Source of the DNA: Cercophora sp. LCS_1
Lineage: Eukaryota > Ascomycota > Sordariomycetes > Sordariales > Lasiosphaeriaceae
Direction: 5' to 3'
DNA: 64,000 bases
Assembly: GCA_036250225.1 (NCBI GenBank)
Contig: JAPZLL010000028.1
Location: forward strand, 388,765-452,764
Part shown: positions 1 through 11,676 of the stretch, piece by piece
Layout of the letters: each line of letters begins with the position of its first letter
Numbering within the stretch: position 1 is the first letter of the stretch
The notes under the pieces: generated by a model
The model's database searches: none
What the model saw: the letters and a program-made list of their open reading frames with translations, nothing else
What the model was told of the DNA's origin: nothing
Translations under genes and position numbers: made by a program

Positions 1-723
1 TGTGTAAGTTTATCCACCCCTACACCCGAAAATGAAAGATTTTTGAAATTGACCGACATCAGACCCTTAGGGAGCCTTAGGCGCGAGTTGAACTTGGTGT
101 GACACATCGAAACTGGTTTATTTCCGTATTAATTTTCTCTTGGCTTTTCTTGACATCCAACCACACCAGCCCACATCGATCAGTTGGCTCCGGGTCAAAC
201 ATCGTCGCTCACAAGGAGATAGACAGTACATAGGTAGCTTCACAGGTTAGAAATACGAATGGTCGTCATGCTTGTCAGCGCTGAAGCATAAACGGAAGGT
301 AATTCTCGCTTGGTAGTAACCGAGCGTGATCGTTCAGGGGTTGAGGTAACCAAGGGCTCCACACAAGCAGTCAGCCCAGGGAGATGCTCTGATGTAAGCA
401 CAGCGAAATGCTTTACCGAGGCTGTGCCAATGCCCACAGCTGACCAGCGATTGGGCCATGATTTTCGAGGCGAGATTGAGCTGAAAATTTGTATAACGTC
501 CCATAGCGAATGCGGGAAATCGTAAAGCGGAGGCCCACGGATACGGCCGCAAGCAACCACCGCTCAGCCCAAGTTTAGATCAAAAAATACCCACACTGAG
601 ACGAGACGTCGGTTCCACTTTTCTTCGTCAAAGATGTACATAAAGACCGACTGTCCATCTGCCATTGACTGGATGCTTTGAAGACCACCATATTACAACA
701 GTCAGTCGTTACTCATCACCGCA
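1..723. other. Intergenic / upstream region of the first gene
   Basis: I see no convincing coding sequence on either strand; open frames at 240-560 overlap each other and lack family motifs. The last 100 bases lie upstream of the small secreted protein gene and probably hold its promoter and 5' leader, but I recognise no clear TATA or regulator site. Confidence 0.5.
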
Positions 724-1314
724 ATGAAGCTCAACCTTTCCATCCTCGCACTCGCCGCCTCGGCCATGGCGACACCGGTCGCAGAGAAGCGCGCCGCCGG
801 CCCCAACGAAGCAATCTACCTCACTGACTGCCAGACCAAGAGCACAACGCCCCAACAGTGGTCTCAGTACTCTTGGTACGCCGACGGCAGACACAAATCG
901 CAGAACGGCGAAGCGCCGGATGCCATCGCACGACTCCCGCTCACGAACTTCCTTCTTTGGGAGAGGGGCGTTGGAAGCTCTTATGTATGTTTCCAAACAC
1001 CGAGACAGTCCGCAGACTGTGTTGTCTAACTCTAGTTATAGTGCGCGTGGTTTGGAGAACTTGGCAAGAGCGTGAGTGCCTGCTCTGAGCTGCCGACGGA
1101 TGCTGCCAATCGGGTGAGCCTCATCCCCTTTCCAGAAAGAAATTATCGGACGACCGAGAACTAACTTAAAAAGAACGTTGGAGAGAGGGCCGGAGGCCTC
1201 AGGAGAAACGGGGTCCCTGCTGAGCCGCAGTGGACCTGTTACAAGGACAACGGGAGAATTCTGTACCAGAATTCCGGCATGTACTGCAGGTCAAAGTACT
1301 TTTGCTTCCCTTGA
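724..1314 (+). CDS. Small secreted cysteine-containing protein
   Basis: Proposed exons are 724-984, 1042-1113 and 1174-1314, giving 157 residues. Both introns start GTATGT/GTGAGC and carry CTAAC branch sites (1026-1030 and 1161-1165), and all phases agree. The N-terminus MKLNLSILALAASAMA is a typical signal peptide, followed by a possible Lys-Arg processing site (EKR). The mature part has six cysteines, two in a C-terminal YCRSKYFCFP tail, and no membrane segment. I do not recognise the family. Size, secretion and even cysteine number fit a fungal apoplastic protein or effector candidate, but that is inference. It lies tail to tail with the peptidase gene, 142 bases apart. Confidence 0.7.
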
Positions 1315-1456
1315 ACAGTCATCACTGAGGCCATGGTCAATTTGAGACGCTGCAGTAGATAATGCTTATTCCATTCCGGGCTTCAAATAATATTCCGTTG
1401 TTGAAGCAAACAACCCTCCATCAGGCTTTGCCCTTGAGACGATAAGGTTCACACGG

Positions 1457-3033
1457 TCAGACTGTCAGCGGTGTCTTCTTCGTGCACCCCGGTTTAACCC
1501 CATGAACATCAGAAAACCTAGGTCCAACGAAACCCAGACTGCGCTTTTCAAACACCCTCTGTTTTCGTCCGGGAATGCCCTCAAGCGAGTTGGCGAGAAG
1601 CGCCAGACCATGTGCAGCCGCTTTGGTATTCAGAGTGAGTGCCTCAATGTTGTAGTTCTTTCCATCGTCACAGGCGAGATGATAGCACGCATCCCAGTCC
1701 CCGCCAGCACCTGTGTTGATCATGGCGTTGGGGATCCCGGCGTCGAAGAAGGGCGCATAATCGGACGAGCCTCCACGCTCTGAGCTGTCGAGCTCACTGT
1801 CCACGGTGTAAGCATTTCCATAGACGTCGTAGCCGCCACAGAGGGGAACTCACCGGACCGTGGCATTCTTCCCCTGAGCAACTAGAAACTGCTGCAGCTG
1901 CCTCGGGACCTGCCCGCTATTATCGAACCCAAACACTGCAAACCTCGGGTTCGGCGAGCCAACCATGTCATAGTTGAAATAGTACTTGACCTTGTCCAAA
2001 CCAGCCGTGGCATTCAGCCCGTCAACATAAGCATAGGACCCAATCATGCCGTCCTCCTCGTCACCCCACCACGCGAAACGAACCGCGTGCTCGAAGTCAT
2101 CATAGCCTGCCAGCAACTCCAGAATCTCCAGCAATGCAGCCGATCCAGACCCATTATCGTTGATCCCCGGTCCAGCAAAGACGGAGTCCAGATGGGCGCC
2201 CACCATGATGACCTTGTCTGGATCTCCAGCCTTGCTCTGCGCAATCACGTTCCACGACTCGACGTTTTCAACGGTCGAGTTCACCTTCAGCGTGACGCTC
2301 AGGGATTCGCCCTTCTCGAGCCGACCGATCCAGCCCTGTGCCACGTCGAGCGGGATCAAGCCCGTTGAGAGAGTGTTTCCGGCGCTGGCTGACGTCAGGC
2401 TTGCTGCAGTGTAGTTGGTCCCGGGCGTCTGGTTGTAGATGAGGACGGCAACAGCTCCCTTGGCCTTGGCGAATGCGACTTTTTCGTAGAGCGCGCAGAC
2501 TCCGCGCTTGACAAGGACAATTTTACCTGTCGCGTCAATGCCATCCCATTGGTTTGCAAGACACATGGAGCCGGTTGTGTCGTCAACGGGGGTGTTGAGG
2601 AGGCGTCCAGAGATGCCCGAGGGAGGCGTCGGTGGGACGAGATTGGGGCCTTTGATAAAGACATCTTTACCGTCGGGGCCAGCGAGGGAGATGTTGAAGA
2701 TGTCCCCAATGACAGAGTGGAATGGGTTGAGGACCGTGTCGAAGCGGGAAGCGATGTGGGGCTTGCGTGCTTGCGAGAGGACGAGATCTACCGAGGCTTT
2801 GTACCCTGGCGTGTTGAAAGCTCGGTTGCCGCCGTTTTGTTTGGCGATCAGATCGAGCTGGGTGATCCAGTTCTTGAGTCTGTTGATGTCAAATGTTGCG
2901 GCATGGTCCTTGGCAATTCGACTCACCTGTCCGAATTCACATCCGCGACGATCTTCCCGGAGTCCAATTTCTGAGCGTGGCACGCCCAAATCCCTGTGGC
3001 CAATACAGCCCCTGCCCAAGCCGTGAGCTTCAT
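1457..3033 (-). CDS. Secreted M28 family aminopeptidase with PA domain
   Basis: Exons on the minus strand are 3033-2927, 2879-1854 and 1796-1457, giving 490 residues. The start MKLTAWAGAVLA begins a signal peptide ending near CHAQ. The middle holds a protease-associated domain (GKIVLVKRGVCALYEK). The C-terminal M28 catalytic domain keeps the two-zinc ligands and acid: GAHLDSV, then NDNGSGSAALLE, WWGDEEDGMIG, NYDMVGSPN and a final His in DACYHLACDD. Members remove N-terminal residues from peptides outside the cell. Length and order match fungal leucine aminopeptidase 2-like enzymes. Introns of 47 and 57 bases have GTGAGT donors and CAG acceptors. The substrate preference cannot be read from sequence. 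Confidence 0.88.
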
Positions 3034-4327
3034 GATGCTGGGGTGCAGGCGGTTTACCAGCGAAGCATCAAACGGGAAAACAGACAACTCGCATTGCTAA
3101 AAAACCTGCGCCGGGGGTCTCATTATTTTATCTATGATACATCTTGGGAGAAAATGACGAAACTTCAACTCTGCGGTGGGGTTTAATCACGCCGAGTATG
3201 CCTCATGTGCCCTCGATATTGCAATTGAAAGGTCCACACCTTAGGCTATTCATCACGACCCCAGTGACTGGCACATGCGGTTTCAAGGATTCGAGACGGT
3301 TACACCCGCGCATGCTGTGCGCCTCGTCGGGCATATCTAAGTTGCACGGGGTGAAGTGTTTGATATTGCTAAAGTCAACCTCACGACTGAGCTCATGGAG
3401 TCTTGCTTGAGTTTGGCTGCCAGGGAAATCAGCTGATCCCATGTCCGAGTGCTGTTGCCTGATCTGATGGTTGGGACGGAAAAGCCAAGCATTCTAATTC
3501 CGTTCCCGTTCGGTTCGCTCGATTGGGATCATCCGCGCGACAAGAAGCGCGCCCAGCGGCCGATTGCCACGCCAACAAATCCTGTCGACGCCAAACAAAT
3601 TTCTGAGCTGCAGTCGCTGTCTCTTATCGGGCGCCATCGACGCTAGGTCCGATCTTATCTTTTCAACGGCTGCCTAACGTGCGGTGAGACGGTTTTCCTG
3701 CTGTCTCAGATCCTTTTCCTCCGTCCGATCACTGGGAGCGACCACGCAATTGCCGGAGCTCGTTGCGAAGACCCCGCACTTCGCTGAGTGGCCAGACTCG
3801 CCGCTGTCGCTGCATGTTTGCGACCAACAGTTCGGGTCGAGATGCAGCGTGTGCCGTGCGCTGGTCCCACTGCCAACGAGAGCTCGACGAGAGAGCTCTG
3901 CGCCGCTCACCACCGGACCGGACCGTGCGGAAACCTTGGGGGCCGCAATGCAAAATCCTCAAAACGGGCGCGCGATGGCGCCCTCGGCCGCCCGCGATTG
4001 GTCTCTGCGCACGCCGCCATGCCGACCCCGGCTTACTCAGCCCCGGACAGGGCATCAACAGGGTCCCTCGAAGAGCGGTTGGCAAACTGGGCGCCCGAAT
4101 GCCGGCGGGAACGGAATTGGAATTGGTGGTGTGCCATGACCTGCCGCCTGGCTGGGGGGGTTGGAGGGTGCGAGGACCCCGAAGGAAGAAGCTCCCAGCG
4201 TGAAGCTCCCGTCAGCAGGCCGAGTCCTTTCGATGCACCACACTGAATCTTAACTTTGGCCCCTCGAGGGCGTAGTCCTGCGACTCTGCCCGGTTTTTTG
4301 CACATCTTGCAGCACACAAGCAGCAGC
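3034..4327. other. Intergenic region between divergent peptidase and lectin genes
   Basis: This 1.3 kb spacer separates two divergently transcribed genes, so it should carry both promoters. GC-rich open frames near 3684-4246 exist on both strands but overlap each other and show no domain or intron signal, so I do not call them genes. Confidence 0.5.
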
Positions 4328-6384
4328 ATGTCGAGACAAGAAAACGGCCACGAGCGGCGCGAGTCGCTCCCGGCTCCGTCGCCGGAACCGCCGTCAACAC
4401 CAGGTCTCACCGAGATCACGTTTTTCACCGAGCCCGCATCTCCAGAGCCCACGTCCCCCGGGCCCCGCGCATCGCATTCTGCCGTGTCACCAGAACCACC
4501 AATATCACCAGAACCCCCAGCATCGCCCCCGATATCTCCAGAGCCGCCGTCGTCACGACCAGGATCGCCGCGACGTATATCGGGCCCCGTCCCCTTCGAA
4601 CCACCAGACCTTCCCGAGCTGCCCGACAACTCGGTCGCCGACGGCGCACGAACGAGAACTGTGAGCCACACGCCGTCGGAATCAGTATGGTCGTCGCTTC
4701 CAGAAGTCGTCCCTGGGTGGGAACACAACAACACGCCCGAGCGCGTCGACCCCGTCTACGTCAAGGTATCAGACCTGATCGCGCTGCCGTCCGACAATGA
4801 AGGACTCGAAGTCGCCGGCTACGTGCCGCGTCCGTATCCGATTGCTCCCGATGCCGACGGCGGTGAGACGATTGAGACGAAACACACGACGTGGATCAAG
4901 CGGAAGCGCAATCGCATGATTCTTGTCATTGGGGCGCTGGTCTTGTTGCTCATCATCGCGGGCATCACGGCCGGTGTGGCGGCGGGGATCATCATCAACC
5001 GGAATAACACAAACGCGCAACAGGGGTAAGTTATTCACTGACGGCATGGTCTTGTTTTGTGACTCACAGTTTTAGGAACTCCAATGACGGAGCTAATGGG
5101 AACGGTGGCGGTGACAGTGGCGGAGGAGGAAGCGGGGGCGGAGGCGGGACCACGACCGTGACACATGGCCCACCCGGTCCAGCCGGGACCGCACCCGTCG
5201 CCCCCACCGCACCGACCGGTCCGGCCCCACCTATGCTTCCGACCCGCACTGGGTTCGGCGTCCCGACCTCGTTCCCGGAACCACAGGGTGGTATCTCACA
5301 GCAATCGACATGCACCGGCTCCATGTGTCCGCAGATGCTTGCCGTCGCGCAATATTCGAACACTCGCGTCTCGACCATGTTCATGTTTGCTCGTGGCCTC
5401 GACGCGGCAATTTGGTACCGCCAGGCTGAGAACCAGGTCTGGCTTGCAGATTGGAAGAGCCTGGGTGGAAACTTCCTCAGCCAGCCGGCTGCGATATCGA
5501 TCCGCGAGGGACGGGTCGACGTGTATGGGGTTTGGTCAGCTGATCGGACGGCGAGGTCCAAGACGTTCCAGAACGGAGTCTGGGATGAGGACTGGACTAA
5601 CTTTGGAGGCAACTGCGGCGCGCCGCCAGCTGTTTGCAGTCTTTATGCCGGGAATATCAATCTCGTCATTGTGGACAGCGACCACGCAGTTCTGAGAAAG
5701 AACACCAGCGACGGCCACTCCTGGGAGCCCGGAGTCGACAAATGGAATTCGTTGGGCGGATCGGTCGGGACATCTGTCGACATCGCATGCACGAGCACCA
5801 CTGTCGGCGGGATGCGATTGGATCTGGCGGCTTTTGCACAGGGATCGACTCCGGGCATGTTTTCCAAGAGGTGGACGAGCTCGTCAGCTGCCTGGGAGAA
5901 GGACTGGGGACATGGCTGGGGCCTGATGAAGGGTGATCCTACCGTCGTCTCGACGGAACGACAGGTCGATTACCTGGGTGTTGGGCTCGACGAGGCTGTT
6001 TGGGTCCGCTCGTGGACCGAGGCAGACGGCTACGTCAAGGAGGTGAACCTTGGCGGGAAGTTTCAGTCGGCCGTGTCCGCGTTCGCCACGGGCGGCTCGC
6101 GGCTCGACATCTTCGCTGTCGGGACCGATGCCCGACTCAAGCACCTGGCGCGGATGCATGGCGTGTGGGGGACGGCGTGGGAGGATTTGGGCGGGTATTT
6201 CCACAGCGCACCCAAAGCCGTTGTGACCGACGTCCCGACGGGGTCAGTCTCCGTTTTTGGCATTGGGCCCAACGGGGCCATCATCCATGCTAATTTTATG
6301 GTGGGTGCGGGTTACAACTGGGGGACGCAGCCGTGGTACTCGGACGGAGGGCAAATCAGCGCGAATTGGCTTCGGTATGGGTAG
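4328..6384 (+). CDS. Single-pass membrane protein with extracellular beta-propeller lectin domain
   Basis: Exons 4328-5025 and 5076-6384 give 668 residues. Residues 1-195 are Pro/Ser-rich with repeated SPEP motifs. A basic KRKRNR stretch precedes one transmembrane helix at about 197-222, implying a type II protein with a cytosolic tail. A Gly/Asn-rich linker leads into a domain with about seven repeats of a W...W..LGG motif, for example WLADWKSLGG, WDEDWTNFGG and WGTAWEDLGG. This pattern fits fucose-binding propeller lectins (fungal FleA-like or bacterial PLL-like). A second acceptor six bases upstream (CAG ending at 5069) is also in frame, so splicing may vary by two residues. Sugar specificity is inferred only. 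Confidence 0.8.
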
Positions 6385-6582
6385 GCGTGGTTCTCTCTCG
6401 TGGGCTCTGGAAAAAGGCATGGCATGGAGTTTTGGATTGGACTGAGAAACACTCGTCCTGGAGGAACTGCAAGGGACTAATGGGCCGGCACTGGCGTCGA
6501 CGGCGCACTGTACAAAAGGGATTATTTGATACCAATACACTCGCTCTATGAGCCCCGTCAGCGGGATGCAACCTTGGACTGA

Positions 6583-8294
6583 TCACTGTTCCGTGTCTGC
6601 AACGGGGCAGTATTGTTCTGCCTCGGCTCGGTCGTCCTTTTCCCTGCCTTCTGTCTGGAATTCAGTCGAGAAGAACCATTCTGCAAGCATGTCAGCGACT
6701 TGGTTTCTGAACCAAGGCGAAACAGAAGGACCGAAAAAGAGAGCAACTCACTCAGCTCCCCACAGGCATACTCCAACACCGGCGGAATCCAAATAGTCAC
6801 GGCAACAACCTGTCCAAAGCTCCAGCCCATCGCGTCAACCATACCCAGCTTGATGGCAGTCGACAAAACAGAGATTTGCATCCCAACACCGGCCAGAAAG
6901 ATGACACTTGTGGCCCAAAACACGACGTCTAAAAGCCCCGGCCTTGACACCATTTTCTCCAGATTCTCGACCCTCCACCTCTTCCCTCGAACACGAGCGT
7001 ACGCGGAATATGCCAGCATCGCAAGCAACACGACCGTTGCCCAGCCCCAAATCAGGGGCGTCAAAACCCTCAAATATCGTCGGGCCTCAATCCCCTCCTG
7101 AAACTCGGGTGACCCAGGATTGACGGCCGGACACACAGCCAGGCCAGAGTATTCCCCGCAGGCAGAAATGGACGACGCCTTGAGCCGGAACCTCTTGTAC
7201 ATATCGCCGCGAGTCATGCCCAGCGACAGCGGAAGATGAGAGTAAAGAATCCAGTACACAATCGAAGACAGGATGTAGACGACCGTCGTAAGGATCGCGA
7301 TTGCGGATGACGACGCTCTGTAAGAAACGAGAAGGAAGTAACTAAAAACGATCGGGAGGATACTGTTCGTTGCGAGTGGGATGATGAGGAATGCGATGAC
7401 GAGGTCGATGGAGAAGATGTTGGACACTATGACGGCTATCATGAGGGTTCCGCTGAAGTAGCACTGCGCTTTGTGGAACTCAAGGAGCAAATCGATCCAA
7501 GAGGCGAAATGGGTGTTCTTTGAAGAGACGGGATGGTTGGGTTTGTGGTGGCGATGCAGAGTGAAGAGGGCGAGGCCGACCCAGAGGATGACGGAGAGGG
7601 CACATTGCATAACGTAGGATGAGAAAACCTGTCATGTCATGATGAGCCTCGAAGTGATTTGCGATCTCGATGGACTTACTCCGATCCCGACAATGTCGGC
7701 GTCGGCCCAGGGCAATGCTCCTGTCCCCGCATTGCAAATGTTCCAGAGACAGTCGTTTATCCCGACGAGATTCGGGGAGGTGCTGTTGCTGATTATGTGC
7801 ACTGGGGCGCAAACGTTGTCATAGCAGTCTTCGTTCTCGCGCGCGCTTCTGCATGTTGAAGATAGACAATCCGTCACCGACGACGTGATTTGCTGCAAGC
7901 TCAGCTCAACCTCGCTCTCAACCGGGGCCAGTCGGAGGTGTTTTTGCACCGACTGTTGGATGTATGGGGCAAGCAATTCTTCGGACGAGAGTCTGGCAAG
8001 TGTCGGGATATTCGCACAGGCCCTGTATCGCGCGAGCAAAAGGGAGCCGTCTCCTTTCTCGTCATTCTGCTCTGCCGAGACGTAGAGGGTTTCGGGCCGC
8101 CGACAGCGGTCGTACAGTCGGCATATCTCGGGGCCTCCAAGGCATGCTCGGTCGAGAAGACCACCTGTTGGACTGAAGAGAGCCTGACATGCTGTTGAGT
8201 TTTGATCGCTGAGGCGGCAGCACGCGTCGCGGCTTGTTGGATGATTGAGTGCCATGAAGCCTCCCAGGCCATCGCACGCAATGATGTTGTCCAT
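6583..8294 (-). CDS. Polytopic membrane protein with cysteine-rich N-terminal ectodomain
   Basis: Exons 8294-7680, 7628-6752 and 6680-6583 give 529 residues; phases agree at both introns. Residues 1-200 hold about a dozen cysteines (for example ACDGLGG and CLWNICNAG) and NST/NSTSPN glycosylation sites. The rest has about seven hydrophobic helices, beginning near MQCALSVILWVGLALF and ending near VVAVTIWIPPVLEY. This layout resembles fungal seven-helix proteins with an external N-terminus, possibly receptor-like, but I recognise no named family. A start 24 codons upstream is open in frame but less likely. It is convergent with the lectin gene. Confidence 0.65.
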
Positions 8295-8681
8295 CTTCGT
8301 GAGGTGTCTGCAACACGTTTGAGGACTGCGACTGGCTGGTAGGTGCCCAAAAAAGAAAAGGGTCAAGGAAAAATAAAGCCGAAGGATGGGTCAATGATTT
8401 TTGTTCTAAAATGCAGTTTACAGCGCAGCTTGTGGTTCCAGTCGGCTCCTGTGTGAGTCGGAGGCAGTGATCACCGCGTGACGCAATCTTACAGCGCTCG
8501 GCATTGATGTGCGAAGCCGTGTAACACAGCAAACCTATCATAAGAAGATCCGGAGCAAAAGATCTGCGGGACGGTTCGAGTAAAACTGACCACCGCCATT
8601 CATTGACGAAGATGCGAAAAGGGGATTACCCAATCAAAGGCCAGATGATGACGTCTTATTCTGGAAGCTAGACTGCTCTGT
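8295..8681. other. Short intergenic region
   Basis: Upstream of the membrane-protein gene and downstream of tyrosinase 1, both on the minus strand. It probably holds the promoter of the former and the terminator of the latter. I see nothing else. Confidence 0.45.
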
Positions 8682-9876
8682 TTACCAAGGCTCATACACA
8701 TAGCACAGGGGTGTTCCTCCCACAGTATCCATGGTCGCTCCGATTGTGATGTTGCGATGCAGCGGCTCGAAACCCATGTTGTCCGCCAGCTTAGACACCG
8801 GGCTGGGAGGCGAGTTGTACATAGTGCCAGTGCCCGAGATGGTCTGGCGGTTGTCCCAGTCAAGGTTCTGCCAGATGAAGTGCAGCCGGTCAATGTTTCC
8901 GTGATGGAGATAAAAGCCAGGCTCCAGCGCCGAAAAGTAAAAGTCGCTGCCCGGATCACCGCTGATGGCAAAGTGGCCGCCGCTGTGCACACCCATGCCA
9001 AAATTCCTGCCACCATCACCCCGGACGCCCTCGCCCTGGATGCCACTCTGGAAGACGGCAATGGTACTGGCGTACAGGACGATGTCGGTTGTGTTGCGGA
9101 TCGACGCCATCTTGCTGCAGATGTCGTCGTTGAGGTCGCGCTTGATGCACCGCGGGTTGTATGCGAGTGGCGTCCGCGACGTGTTGGGGCCGATGTTGAC
9201 AGTGTTCTTGGAGAACGGTCCGCTCTTGAGGCATCCGCCGCCGGACCCCGGCTTCGCGCCACCGATAGCAGGGCGCGAGCCCCGGACGGCCTCGCCGTTG
9301 CCGCCGAGCGAGTACTCGGTGCCGTCAAACACGGGCGACTTGTTGATGTTGCCGCAGTCGAGCCCCCACTCCCAGTATGGGAAGACGCCCTTGTACCCGC
9401 ACAGGTCCTCAAGGTCGTGTTCCAACACCCAGTTGTAGTGACGATGCCAAAGGAGGAAGAGGGCGTTGTTGTGGACATAAGGCGTCTGGTAGTAGTGGAG
9501 GACGCCGTAGTCGTCCCATGCCGACTTTGCTCCGGCAATGCCCTTGTTCCGACTGGGCTTCTCCATCAGGCACGTAATGCCCTCTTGGAACGCCTTTCGG
9601 TCGGTGAGGGTCATGTTTCGCCTTCAAAGCCATGTCAACCGGGTCTACTGCATCACGAAGCAGGAATACTCACCACTCCTTGCGAATCTTGACCTTGTCC
9701 TTGGTGCATCCCGAGGTCGCCTTGGCAGCCCGGGCCATGGCATTGTCATAGGCAATCTTGCCGAGCTGGCGGATTGCCTCACCCGAGTCGATCTGAGCCT
9801 GGGTAAAGGTTGGGATCACGGCGCTGAGAGCCGCGCCCGCAAAGGCGACAACCGCGGTGACAGTGTGGACCAACAT
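8682..9876 (-). CDS. Secreted short tyrosinase / catechol oxidase-like enzyme (1)
   Basis: Exons 9876-9674 and 9621-8682 give 380 residues, with a 52-base intron inside the Trp codon of KEWRNMT. A signal peptide (MLVHTVTAVVAFAGAALSA) is present. The CuA site shows HYYQTPYVHNN and WHRHYNWVLEH; the CuB site shows GVHSGGHFAISG and FYLHHGNIDRLHFIW. The six copper-binding histidines appear intact. The family oxidises phenols to quinones. The protein ends soon after the core, without the C-terminal shielding domain of classical intracellular tyrosinases, so it belongs with short secreted enzymes. A second member lies at 21570-22912. Confidence 0.9.
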
Positions 9877-11676
9877 GTTGACTGGTTTGCCTCGAGGACA
9901 GGACGAGGAGGCCGCTTGGGGAGCGACGCCAGTTCAGCCCGGGGATTTATGGTCCCACGGTTGTCACTCCACTTCCCGAAAAGTGCTTAACAACGACGAG
10001 CAGATCCATGCCCAATATCAGACCAAGACTCTAAGTCAACAATATCGCACCCTTGACTTAGTTCGCACCCCGCAATTTGGTCGTGTACGTGACCTTGCTA
10101 GGACGTATCACGTAACCGTTCCGGATTGATCATGCGGCCAATCGGTTAAAGTCAACCCCAACATTGAATATTGGGCTGCCAGGTGATTGGAGTGGCACTT
10201 TGCACGTCTGCTGGGATCTTTACCGGGGTGTTCTAGAAAAACATATCGAAACAACCTGATGGAGCCCGGCACTTGTGCAGACCCTGACCCATCCAAGTCC
10301 GGAAGGTCGGCGCCGTTGACGGTTACCAGCTCGGCATTTGGGAACCGGAAGCCCGCGCAACAATGGCAGCCTCATATACCAGATCGGCTACCCAGATTGA
10401 GGGAGTGTCTACTCGAGATTGAAATGGGCGTCAAGTGGCAGCACAGTCCCCTGTTGGCGTTCGTCCGGTCTTCTTGGCCTTCGTTGGTGTTGGTGGGCGC
10501 CGCGGGGAAACGCGCTCACTTTGGCGACGGCGACATCGAGCCGGGTAATCTGGTGTCCCAGATCTCACTCGAGATGTGGCTTGATTTTCTTTGCGGTCTT
10601 GGGCATCCGGTCGGCGTGCCTCGGCTGACATCACCGCAGGCGCGACGTCTGATGGGGTCCTGCTCACCTCTTAGCCGACTTCCGGAGACTCCTGGTCCTC
10701 CAGTGAATTTTATTTGACTCAAGGTGTTCTCTCCAAAATCCCAAATTGCGCTTTGAGGTTTAGATCGTCAAGTTCCATGCTGGTCTGGCCCTGCGTCTAG
10801 CCCATCCTCGGTCACCCGGGTGTCAAACAATCCAGGTGGATCTGATAATACCTAGGAGGCTATTTAACGTCTACGCCAACGTGACTGGACTCGACGCAGC
10901 TCATGGGAAGCTCTCTGCTTGAGCCCCTCGAACGAACAGACGCAAGAGCCCAGTCTTTGACTTTGACTCCTTTTTATTTTATTTTTATTTCACTTTCCTT
11001 TATGGAATACTGTTGCCCAATGAGGCTAACTCTAAGCAACTCGAATCGGAAGTCTGGCCCGCATCATTTTGCTGAACAACCCAACCTCCCATCTCCCTCA
11101 GTTCAGGCCCAAGTCCCATGCAGCAAGGACGCCGGGAACAAATAAGCATCTCCAAGACAGCCTTCTGCATTGTGGCTTGCAGCAGCTGAAACATTTTCCC
11201 TTGGCATTTTCTTGGCTCGATAGCACAGGGTCAAGATGGGCCATTCAGCGACGTCTTTGACCGTTGGGGAAGCGAGGGGACAGCAGCGGCATGCATCACT
11301 CGCTGAATCTTTTCTGCTTTGACATGTTGTCACATTTCAGGGTTACATTCTTATGCTCGGTCAGGAGAAGGCTGTCGAGTAGTAGTGGCGATGGGCAAAC
11401 GTTACACACAAGGTTCAGGGGTCATATCTGCAGGGCGTCGAGCCTGACGACGCCGCCAAAATGCGAGAAGCCGCTGTCAGCGGGGTAACTGGACGAAGAA
11501 CGACCGACGCGGGGCGGCAAGGCTGTCGCTGATGAGTGGTCGAACGCTGCCGCGGCGGACAGTTAAATCGTTGTATGCCCACCAAGTCTTTTTTCTGTTT
11601 GCGTAGAACTTTTCGTCTCAGCGCTCGTTTTTCACGCATCAACAATCAAGCCGGAGTCCAATCTCAGCGCTATATC
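9877..11676. other. Intergenic region, no gene recognised
   Basis: Open frames (for example 10187-10717 on the plus strand and 10431-10667 on the minus strand) overlap on opposite strands and have no motif, signal peptide or matching introns. It separates the divergent tyrosinase and LtrA-like genes, so both promoters lie here. Confidence 0.45.

Noticed and set aside
240..560. Overlapping open frames on both strands
   Set aside because: Frames on both strands share the same bases, have no motif and no intron signals; treated as chance.
3684..4246. Three long GC-rich plus frames and minus counterparts
   Set aside because: High GC content opens several frames at once; none resembles a protein family.
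10187..10717. A 176-codon plus frame
   Set aside because: Amino-acid makeup is irregular, no domain, and a minus frame covers the same bases.
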